From assembly GCA_008638375.1 (NCBI GenBank), contig CM018048.1, positions 7,240,089 to 7,304,088 on the forward strand: 64,000 bases of DNA. Direction: 5' to 3'. Shown piece by piece: positions 48,056 to 60,000 of this stretch (position 1 is its first letter; every line of letters begins with the position of its first letter). Below the pieces are notes generated by a model. It was not told where the DNA came from. It did no database searches and saw only the letters and a program-made list of their open reading frames with translations. This DNA is from Nyssa sinensis (Eukaryota; Streptophyta; Magnoliopsida; Cornales; Nyssaceae). Made by a program: the position numbers and the translations under genes.

Positions 48056-51000
48056 GTAATCGAATTTCTTCGGCTCATTTAGCTGTTTGTTCTCGAATTT
48101 TAGGGTTTTTGCTTCAGCTGATACTGTTGGTTTTGAAATTGCACGGGTTGGTTGATACGTGCCTATTTTTAGTTTAAAAATATATTATATATTTTAATTA
48201 GTTAATTAGTGAATGGGTTAGTAGTAGGGTGTTAGTAAGTAGTTATCAATAAAGTGGAGTTATGGATAATAGTACTCAAGATAATGGAGTCATGGTTAGT
48301 TACTATCTTGTTATGAATGAAAAAGGGGATAATATTTTGATTAATTTTTATGAGAAGGTTTTGGAGTTTTGGTTCTACTCGAATTGAACCTAAAGAAGGA
48401 GTTCACGAAGTGAGTTTCTTCTCTATTCTTTTTTCTTTTTTTATTTTACTTTATTTTCTAGAAAAATGTTCGTATCAATTGGTATTAGAGCCAACAATTC
48501 TCAGCGATGCCGATATCACTAGAGATCTTGAAATTGATACAAGATGATATCAAGGAGATCATGGTGCTACTCAAGAATATGCAAGTAAGCTTCAAGACTA
48601 TGATGGAAAGAAATGAACACTTTCAAAAGAGCTACAGCAAACTAGAAAAAGTTTTTCAAGAAGTAAAATGCGACGATAAAAAGTTAGATCTCAACAAAGT
48701 TGATTTTCAAGAATTATTAGCATATGAAGGTGGGTATTTTGAAAGCATCACTGAAAAACTGTCAAGAATTATTTTTGACATAAAAGGAGACTACGACACT
48801 CATTTGGTGATGTATTTTATTATATCTACTAAAATTTGGGATCCGGGTTGATTTGTCTATTTTTGTATTGACCTTGAGGGCAAGGTCATTGTAAGGGGGA
48901 TGAAATGATACGTGCTTATTTTTAGTTTAAAAATATATTATATATCTTAATTAGTTAATTAGTGAATGGGTTAGTAGTAGGGTGTTAGTGGACTTTTTAA
49001 GTAGTTATCAATAAAGTGGAGTATAAGCTAGTAGTGTTCAAAATAATGGAGTCATGGTTAGTTACTATTTTCTTGTATTTAAAGAATTTGTTATGAATGA
49101 AAAAGGGGGATAACATTTTGATTAACTTTCATGTAAAGGTTTTGGAGTTTTGGTTCTACTCGAATTGAACCTAAAGGAGGATTTCACCCCTTTGAAGTGG
49201 GTTTCTTCTCTATTCTTCTTTCTTTTTTTATTTTATTTTATTTTCTAGAAAAAGGTTCGTATCATTGGTACTAGTGCATCTTTTTGTGAATTATTTTAAC
49301 TGATTTCCGAATCTGGTAGTTAAATAATTGAGCTATTTCACTGGATGCTTGTTTTGTTGAAGTGATTTTCTGCATGTTAGGGGAACGATTCCTTTAGCTA
49401 ATATATGATAGGTGCTAGATGCTCCTTTGTAGCAAGCCGTGCAATAGTTTTCCAGTCCATATCAAGTGATCCATGGAACTAGAGGTGGCTTTTCAGTTTT
49501 CATGCAAGAATCTCCAAGCAGCACCCACAGAAAATATTTAGCGGCAGAGGAGTGAGGATGAAATTATCCTTCTTATCCTCATTGGAATTAGAGAAGAGTT
49601 GGAAACATTCTTCTCAACTCAAAATGCTCAGTATTAGCTGGAGGCCATATCCAAGCATTATGAACCATAATCCCGGAAACCTTTATGGAATGCCCAATCT
49701 CTGCATCATAGATAGTCTTATGGCTATACTCATGTGAGTAGAGTGATTTGATCTATAAGAGCCTAGCAGTCATCATTTGAAAGCTTGGAAGTCACTACTT
49801 AAGTATTTGATTGGAGTTTTTCATTCTTTAAATCACAGATAATCTAGAATCTAAGTTCTCAACCAATCATCAATGCGCGAAACATCTAAAAATTAAGTAT
49901 GCTTGTTACATGACAATGGAGGAAAAAAATCATTGCATGAGGTTTTTTGATCCACATGAAGAGTGGAATCGAAACTTTCTATCAGTAATTCTAGCCTTAG
50001 ACAAGTCAGATAGGATTTACACTACCATCACAAACAGGGGAAGATAGGATCCCCTTGCCGCAATTCTCTTCCCTTGAAATAACTAGTCAATTTTCCAATA
50101 ACTCTAATAACTGCCTGCACTTACAAGTTCTAGCTTTGTTGGTATCTCCTCGACCTCCTCATATCGGAGGTTGACGGTTGAAGTTCCCTTAAGGGCCAAA
50201 GTACGTGTGTGTGTGTTTGATTTACCTATCTAAAAAACTGTGCGCGTGCCACTGAGGAACTAGGCCTACACTACCATTTCTCTAAAAGCTTCATATTTTC
50301 AATCCTATTGAACTGTGTCACATTCTTTTCATTAATCCACCTTTATGGCACATTTTGGAGGGCCTTTATATAAGTTTCTCACTTCTTTCCTGACAAGGAT
50401 TTTTCTAGAACAAAGCATATTGAACAGGGCTAATAAGGAGAAAGAGAACTGCTTTATTCTGTTGCTGGTGCAGCCATTTGCAGTAAAATGTGTTCTAGCA
50501 CCTTTTTATTGATTGTATCCCGATCCATTAGAGCAATCATTTACTTGGAACAAATTAACAATAAAGCTTATTTACCAATGACCAATTTTATGAAAAGATG
50601 ACCAAATTGTCAAAGGCTGTATCTTGAGCCTAATTTTATGTTTGTTGGCCATAATATGGGAATTAAAGATGGACATCATTCACGCAGACCATAAAATTAT
50701 CATTATATTTATTTGTTACAGTACAAGGGATTATAATTTTGGTTGTTTGACTCATGCCTATACTTTGGACAAAGTACTTGTTTAAATGCCATTGTCTCTT
50801 AATATATCTCCTGGTTTCATTTCCTTTAAAATGTTTTCTTGTATTTTTTTTTGATAAGTAAAATTGTATATGCTTGAGGGGGGTGAACCCATATTTACTA
50901 GGTAAAGACCACAGCAATTAAGACCTTAAAGTCCCCAAAAAAATCAATTAAAGAACTTACATACAAAATTTTGTTGTATATATGGCATCTATACTATATT

Positions 51001-54000
51001 TTGTTCCTAAGAAATGTTAGGCAAGAAAGAAAATTTGGTATTATACAGACTTTATGGACTGATAAAAAAAAAAATACAAACTATATGGACTGCTGGTTCC
51101 ATTGTCTATTATTACATATCCTTGACAACATAAAGTAGTAATAATGGTACCAACAAGCTCTAGCTTGGTTGGTACCTTCCCTTAAGAGTCAAAGTGTGTG
51201 TGCATGAGATTTATGTATTAAAAAAAAAAAAAATAATGTAGCAACAATGGTGAATGGTTAAAATTTTATGTGAGCTTAATTAAGGAAACAGTGGTTGGTA
51301 GGAAAATAAAAAGAAATATCCCTGAGCTGGTAGATATAATTATTTGAGAACTTTATTTCCAAGTTTTCTTGCTCTGGAGCTGTTATGATCCTCATATTCT
51401 ATATTCTTTTGTAGGTTTTTTTTTTAAATAAAGTATGTGGCTTTTGTAGTGTTTCTCCAACAGGAAAACTGGGCATAAGTTTCATTCCAAGAATGACGTC
51501 ATTCACTATATTAAAACGGGACATGTTCGCACAACTCAACCAATAAATAAGAATAACAAGAGGCACTCAAAAAATAAATCTATGCCGGTGAGTTTTAAAT
51601 TTTAATGTTCTTTATTACTTTGATCATTCTCTCTCACATTTCTGTCCTTTATTTGATTGTTATATACTGTTGACAGCTTGCAGTGAAAACAAATGAATTT
51701 CCTGAATGGTTACCTAGTGGATGGACCATGGAGGTGAAAACTCGAAGGAGTGGTTCACAATTTGGAAAGAAGTACAAGGTGCGGAATGCAAATTTAGTAA
51801 TTTTTTTGGCTGCTTACCACCATGGTTTCTTGCCTCTTCCCATTTAGCTTTGGTTTTAGTTTTGTATAGATCAAATGCCATAGGCTTTCCCCCATTTGAG
51901 CTTATCTTATGCTTCTTCTTTGGAGGATTACCAACTTTACGACGGATCATGATTTGGCAATAGATCTAGGATGCACAATATGTTTGTGTTACATTGCTTT
52001 ACTTCCCATGCTCACTAGCATATTAAATGCCCATTGATGGTTGCATGCATGCATCAAATATATAAGTTGTGCACTTTGGGTTAACAATTGTGAATTGGTG
52101 AAGTTTTTGCAATTTTTTTGTTAAGAGTACTGTTAAAATTATTCCTTGATCTGTCATGCAAAATATTCTTCTTGAAACACTTCAATAGTTTGTTGATGAT
52201 GATGAAAGTCCTCTAGATGATATTGGGAGTTATGACAAACTTGTGGACATGGACTGGTTGGAAAGACCCTTCTCGGGGGAAGAGGTGGAGAAAACCTTGA
52301 GGAGTTGCAATGGGGATAAAGCCCCATGTCCAAACGGATTGTCAATGCCTTTCTTTCAACATTGCTGGCCTATTATTCGAGGTGACGTGATGGATGTGTT
52401 CATAGATTTTTATGCAACAGGGGAGTTTGTGCATTCTATGAATGCTACCTTCATTATAATGATCCCAAAAAAGGTAGGGGCCACGGATTTGAAAGGTTTC
52501 CGCCCAATCAATTTTTTTTTTTTTTTGTGGATAATCCAGGTATCTCCTGTCCAGCCTAGCCCAACTTGGACCCGAGTTGCCTCGATTCTAGCCAACCGAG
52601 AACTAATCTTGGAGGTGCCAATCCTAACGCCCACAATTGGGGGCACCATTTGAAGAGAGGGGATTCGAAGTCGGGTGGGCTGTGATGTAGTACACCCCCC
52701 AACCAACTCGGCTGGCCCCTCATGGGCACCCAATCAGCTTGGTAGGGGGGATTTATATGCTTATTGCAAAGACTTTAGCCTTTTGGTTAAGGAAGGTGAT
52801 GGGAGGTATTATTTCAGAAGCTCAAAATACGTTTGTTGGTGGGAGACAAATTCTGGATGCTATTCTTATTGCCAATGAATGCCTGGATGTGAGGTTAAGA
52901 AGTGGCAATAAGGGTCTGATTTGCAAGCTAGATATTGAGAAGGCTTATGATCATATAAATTGAGACTTTTTACTTTACATGATGGAGAGAATGGGTTTCG
53001 GGGCTAGATTAAGGTGATAGATTAAAAATTGTATCTCTACGGTGAAGTTTTCAATAATCATCAATGGCTCATCTGAAGGCTTTTTTTGCATTTCTAGAGG
53101 TCCGAGACAAAGTGTTCTGTTATTGCCTTATTCGTTCATATTTGTTCATATGGGGAGAGGGTTTGGGATTGGCGAAGGAAGAGGCTAGCCCATTGTTATC
53201 TCCCACTTGTTATATGCGGTTGACACAATTGTTTTTTTGATGCGGAGGTTGCCCAATTGGGATTCCTAAGGTGCATTTTGGTGTGTTTCTATACTATCTA
53301 GGGTCTTAAAATTATTTTATCCAAGAATGAGCTGGTCAGTGTTGGTGAGGTAGATGATATAGACACTCTTGCTTGCATTTTAGGTTGTCGGATTGGGAAT
53401 CTTTTGATGACTTACTTGGGACTTCCTTTAGGAGCTTTTGTAAGAGCCTTAAGTGTTTGGGATGCAGTGATGGAGAGGTTTGAAAGGAGGCTTGTAGGAT
53501 GGAAGAAGCAATATCTTTCAAAAGGAGGTCATCTTTCTCTAGTGAAGAGTTCCCTTTCTATTCTCTTGACCTATTTCATGTCCTCTTTTTCTATTCCAGT
53601 GTCAGTAGCGCAAAGACTAGAGAAGTTGCTTAGAAATTTTTTTGTGGGGAGGCATGATGGATGAGTTTAAGTTTCGTCTAGTGAACTGGGGAAAAGGTGT
53701 GCTGTCCTTTAAAGGAAGGGGGTTTGGGAATCCGGAAACTCAGAGACTTTAATGTGGCGTTGTTAGGTAAATGGCTATGAAGATATGGCATGGGGAGAGA
53801 TAGTCTCTAGAGAAAGGTGATAGAAAGGAAGTATGGGGCGGAAGACGGTGATTGGTGCTCCAGGTTTGTGTTTCGAAAAGGATTAGGAAAGGGTGGGATG
53901 AATTCTCCAAACACATTAGGTGGAGAATGGAGGATGGAGGAAGAATTAAATTTTGGCTCCACAACTAGTGTGATCGAGGCCCCCTCTAGATTTTCTTTCC

Positions 54001-57000
54001 GTGGCTTTATTGGATTGCAACAGATAAAAATGCTAGGATTGTTGATTATTACATGATGTCAGCTAGTGCCCCTATGTGGGAGGGCTCTTCATGACTGGGA
54101 AGTGGAAGAAGTCTTGGATTTCTATCAGTTCCTATATGGGCAATCTGTTCCTGGCTTGGATGGCGACATTTTAGTGTGGAATCATGGAGGCGGGGAATTT
54201 TCTGTCAAGTTCTTCTATGTTCAGTTAATGAGGATTCAAGAGCAGCATTTTTCGTGAAAGGCTACATGGAAAGTTAAAGCTCCTTCGAAGGCTGGGTTTT
54301 TTGTTTGGACAATAGTGTGGGGAAAGATTCTCACAACAGATAACTTGCGAAGGAGAGGTCTCATTTTGGTGAATAGGTGCTCGTTGTGCAAATGTCAAGA
54401 GGAGTCGGCAAATCACCTCTTAATTCACTGTCTAGTCTCTTGGACAATTTGGATTTTGTTCTTTGGGCTGTTTGGTGTTTCCTGGATGATATCGTGGTCT
54501 ACTATCAGTGCGATTGATGCCCGGAGAGAGAGAGAGAAGGGGGGAGGGGCTCCTAGTAGGAGGTCAAGGAAAGCATGGCAAATGGCTCCTATTTGTATTT
54601 GGTGGAACCTTTGTAGGGAAAGGAAATGGGGGAACAAGAATGGGGAACAACTTAAGTAGCTTCAATTAAAGCACTCCCTAAACATGAATAAGAAACATCA
54701 ACTACTTTAATCTTCGCATTAGACAATTTCTCTCCCTCCTTGTAATATTATTAAATATATGCAAAATGATAACATATCTCATCAACTAATAGCATGTGCA
54801 ATCTAAGTCTTCCAAGCTAATCCCTATATATTAAAAAAAACAATTATAATAATGCAGTGTGCTCTATATCACCATAAATGAATCTGTCAAGTCAAAGATA
54901 TTATACATTATTATATATACAGCAACTTACTGTTGGATAGCTTTTTGCTTCTAATTGGAAACAAGTTGTTGAAACTTGATTTTCATGTTAACACAAAAAC
55001 ATAGATTAATTATGGAAAGTGACTCTCTAAATTACCTGTTCCTTTCCTCCCACATTAATTTTATTTTCCTGGGTCATCTCTTCTAATCCCTACACTCTGC
55101 TGCCTTCTCACAGTGTTTCAAGGCTGTGTGCATGCACACACACATTAAACATATGCGTATACTAACAATAGAATACAATATATATATATATATACAATAT
55201 TATATATATATTGTATTCCTTACAGTTGATGGGAAAATATTTAGATTATTGTACTATTATCTAAAAGCCAAAAAATCACACTAAGCTTAAAAGTGAATTT
55301 CTATTTTCAGCAGCGAAATTTTTCTACCCAATGGGCACCCAATGGAACCTGAATTCAACCAACTCGTAACATTTCTTCAAACGTAAAACAATGGCCATAA
55401 GATCCGTGAGAGCAATTTTCTTTTTGTTTTTTTCTCGAAACATGCAGTCACCCACAAGTCATAACTTATGAAGCACAAATATTCTATTTTGCCTCACGTA
55501 TCCGTGTCGGACACATATCGGAGACGTCCCGGACACGTGTTGGACACGCGAAAAAAGAGTCTAATTTTTTTTGAATTTCAGGCAGATCCCGGACACTTTG
55601 GGGAACACGTTTTTGGATTTTTCTTTTTGGAATTTTTTTTTTTTTGAATTTTTTCTCTTTTTCTCTTCATTTTCTCCACTATTTTTTTGTACACACAAAT
55701 ACACACGCACACACACATAGTAGTTAACAAATTTGTTTTGAAATTTGAATCACGAATGTTGATTATTAAATAAAATTCTTAAATTTTTATTTAATGGATT
55801 TTTTATTTTGATATATTAATAATATTTACGTGATTTATGTATTTTTATTCTAATTTTGATTGAAATAATATTAAAATTTTATGTAGTCATATAAAAAATA
55901 TATATATATATATATATTCGTGTCTTTTCTTCAACGTATTCATATCCTACTTTTTTTTAAAAATGTCTTGTTCGCGTGTCTGTGTCGTATTCGTATCTCG
56001 TGTCCATGCTTCTTAGGTCATAATTGAATTTACAAATCGTCCCTATCTTCGATTCTAGAACCATCGGGTCACCCGATTGGGTTTTCTCTGTATGTAATTT
56101 AAAGAGAATATGGTTAAAATGAGGTCAGTCATTTTATGGTTAAGAACATTGGCCATGAGATGAGACTCTTGACAACAATTTTTGGATGTAACACTTCCGG
56201 GGATATTCAATAGTCTTGGACCACATGATCCCAACGATCAGATAATATGTCATGGATAAATTATGCACACGTGACACATCAATGTTGGAATCACCAAATA
56301 ATAGCTCTGCGAGAATGTATTTTTGGTCAACTGCAAGGGTCAGACATACACTGCACAGAAGGCAAAGATGCCATCCCATGATTTTCACTCATGTTTGACC
56401 AAATCAAGGATGGTTGGACAACTAGAAGTTTGGTACCCATACCCAAACTGTAAGAACAATTCTAACCATGCTTCCTAAATTTTATTCATATTTTAACTAA
56501 AATGATTAAAATGTTATTTTAGCAAATCACTTTTGAAATGACTATTCCAACCACTCTCTATTTTAGGGAGCCGTGAATTTTTATTATTAAAGTAGCATAA
56601 ATTTGTAAAAAAAAATTGATCAAGGAGTCAAAATGGCATTTCCCTTAACGGGGAGCCATTTGGAGAGCTCATTGGAACTCTCTTTTACCATTCTTGTTCC
56701 CTATTTTGGCTAAGGAACCTTTGGGAGATGTTCAAAAGAAACATATTCCAGAGCACAAACTCCCCTCTTCCTTGGTGTTGCCACCTCCAAGTATGAAAAA
56801 ATGAATTTTCAGTCACACATTACTTAGTGTTTAGAGAGCGGGTTTCGACACAATGATAAAGTTGCTCCAAGCCAACAACTTTTTTCCGAAATTCGAATGC
56901 TCCAAGCCAACAATCTTTTTCCGAAATTCAATTTATGTGTTAAGGATATTTTTGAACAAGTGTTGATAACTAGCACCGAAATTCAATTTATGTGGTAAAA

Positions 57001-60000
57001 TTCCCAATGATGGATCACTAGGCTGGTTAAATGTCAACAAGTGTTGATAAAACCTTATTTGGTTGTTGGTTTGCCAACTGTTACAGAACCAGCATAAGTT
57101 CTAAGTTAGCTTAGAGAAAACTTAGGGTTGTAAAGGTTTCTAGGTGAACCTTGGGAAACCCTATTGATAGGAGCTGGAAGTGGATGTGGGCATGTTGGCC
57201 AAACCCCTATAAATCCTTGTGTTCATGTATTGATTTATTTCATTCATATATTTTACATGAATGCTTGAGATTGTTCTATTCATGCCATGAATGTATAGCC
57301 ATTAATTGAATATTGAATTGGATTTCCTATGTTATATATCTAATCATTTATTGTGGTTACGAATGCTTAAAGTTTGAGATTGATTGAATAATCAATTGCA
57401 ATCCTCATCAAATATATCATGAGGAAACAAGAAAGGGGTATATGACAAAATTTAACTTTAAGTGACTTGGGCTAAACGCCAAAAAGCTTAAAGTTTTAAG
57501 AAGTCCTATTTTGATCCACCCTCCTTCGTTCTAGGACTCATTTTCAACCTCGATGTTTAGAGATGTCCTTGATCCTTTTTTAAGCTTTATTGTATATCCA
57601 TGTGTAGCTTGCAAGAAGCCAAGAATTGACAAATCAATAAATCTTCGTCTTTTGTTTTCTAGAATGGATAATGTTTCCTTATGTTTTTGGTAATTATAAA
57701 AAATTATAGTAAAAGACAGTTACAGGAGATAATATTTGCTGACTGAGATTAAGAAAGTGCAATATCATATTTCTCTTGCATTCTCATCACAAAAAAGGGA
57801 AAACATATTTCTTTTTATATTCTTAATTTGATTTTGTTCTTGTTGCAGTGTTATATTGATCCGGTAACTCGATGCAAGTTCTATTCGAAGCCAGAGGTGT
57901 TCCAATATCTTAAAACTTTAAAGCGTAATGGCTGCACATCCAAACAGAAGAAAATAGCCACCGGCTCTGTTAGCAATGTCTGTTCCATAATATCCTTCTT
58001 TTTCTTTTGGACTGACAGAATATCCTGAAATTTAAATTTTTTGACAAGATGCATGTATAGATTTTATTGCTTCTTGTTTGCATGGCATCCCAATGGCATC
58101 CCAAATGATTAATATTTCTAGCCTTCTAGCTAAGTACCACGGATACAGATATGCGACACAAATACGACATGATATGGATTTGTGGACACGGCATTTCTCG
58201 AAAAAGTAGGACACAGATACGGGACATGTTGAATATATATATTTTTTATATGATTATATAATAAAAAACCTAACATTATTTCAATTAAAATTGACATAAA
58301 AACAAAAATCACAAAAATATTGTTAAGATATTAAAATAACAAAGACATTAAATAAAAATTCAAGAGCAACTTCATTTAATTATCAACTTTCATGATTTAA
58401 GTTCTAAAACAAATTTACTAACTATTACATAAAACATATACGTATATATATAACAAAAAAAAAATAGAAGAGGAGAGGAGAGGAGAGGAGATCAAGAGTG
58501 AAAAATCCAAAGAAAAAAATAAATAAAACATGTCCAAAAGTGTCCCAAATGTGTCCTAAAGAGTCCAAAAGTCAAAAATAAAATAAAATTTGGACACTCT
58601 TTTTTCGCGTGACAGACACGTTCGGGACGTGTCCTTGTCCGACACGTGAACCAAAATAAAGTATCTGTGCTTCATGGATTTCTAGTAAGCTCATTTTGCT
58701 TTATCATATTCAATCTTAATTCTAAAAGACTCTTGTATTTTTTTAGTGGATCTTATGAGTCAATGTGTTAAATTAAAGGGATAGTTACACTTATATCCCC
58801 TAGGGTTTTTGACAATTGCGGATACATCCCCTATAATTTATAAAATAACATTGTTCCCCTTGTCTGTCTGTCTGTCTCTCTCTCTCTAATCTCTCTGCCT
58901 AGAACCATGCAAAAATGGCCTCCATCGCCACTACGCGTACATCGCAGTCCCACCGGCGACCCCCACCATTCAACGCCACCAATGTTGCCAACATTGCCAA
59001 TCACGCGAACCACCACCAACCTCACATTCGGCTACGATCGACAAATTTCGCATCTGATTGAAATTAGAGAAAGGGAGAGAGAGGCCGACACCGAGAGGAA
59101 TCGTCGGAGGCATGGAAGTTGGCACCGTCCCCATCAACCTCTGGTTTTCTCCCCTACACCATCTTGATCATCCATCTACTCTTACAACATTGTGGTGTGA
59201 CTCAAACCCATTCAACCCCATTGTAATCCACACGATTTAGGTCTCACCCATTGCTGGGAATCGACGAATTTGTTGATGCCAACCATTGAATATGACCATC
59301 GTCAATTCACCAAAGCACCTAATTCCACATGAACAACACAATCGCTGGCCACCAAGGTAGGCCCTGTGACTTCACTGTTAACTTCTCTCTTCTTTCTCTC
59401 TCTCTCTCTAAATTACAAGATTACTATATACATTATATCCACAATGTTCATACATATGTGTGTATATATAAAGAGAGAGAAGGAAAAGGGTGCAGAGAAA
59501 GGGCCATGAGAGGGTTATATTTGAACGCGCACAACCAATACTCTATTAGTTGAAGCAAAACACTAGGTAACTAATAATTAATGAAAACAAATTGTGGAAT
59601 AAAATCAAATCATTCGGGAAAAAAATCAATAGCTTGGGAAAATCAACAGTTTATGTTTGGTGGTGGTGGTTGCTTTGGTTATGGTTTAGCTTTATCCTAT
59701 GGGTTGCAGTAGGGATGTTTTTATTTTTATTTTTAGTTTTTGAGGTTTGGTTGATGGAATCTGAATTTGCTGAGAATTGATTAGTTCTTTCAACCTCTGT
59801 TGATTATGTCGTTGCATTAATGAGATTTGGAGTCTGGCTTCATCAAGTTTTGGTGGCCTCGGGATTATGTTATTTGGGGAGTCTCTGTGAGGTTCTTACT
59901 TTGATTGGCATGGTTGTGTTTTATTTGGAGATGTTTCTTTTTATTTTGCTTCCGATTATGTCTTTCCATGTTTTCTAGTTGTAGTCCTTGGGGAATTTGC

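Noticed and set aside
51457..51463. Alternative acceptor CAACAG for MBD exon 2
   Set aside because: It would remove the CFSNR segment that aligns with CYIDP and YYTDP of the other copies and would shift the reading frame.
58907..59240. Two overlapping ORFs in a Pro/Thr/His-rich and Arg/Glu-rich frame
   Set aside because: They are low-complexity and overlap each other in different frames inside an intron of the MBD gene.
59592..59780. 62-codon ORF with a hydrophobic stretch
   Set aside because: Trp, Leu and Phe richness comes from T/G-rich DNA (TGGTGGTGGTTG). There is no start context and it lies in an intron.
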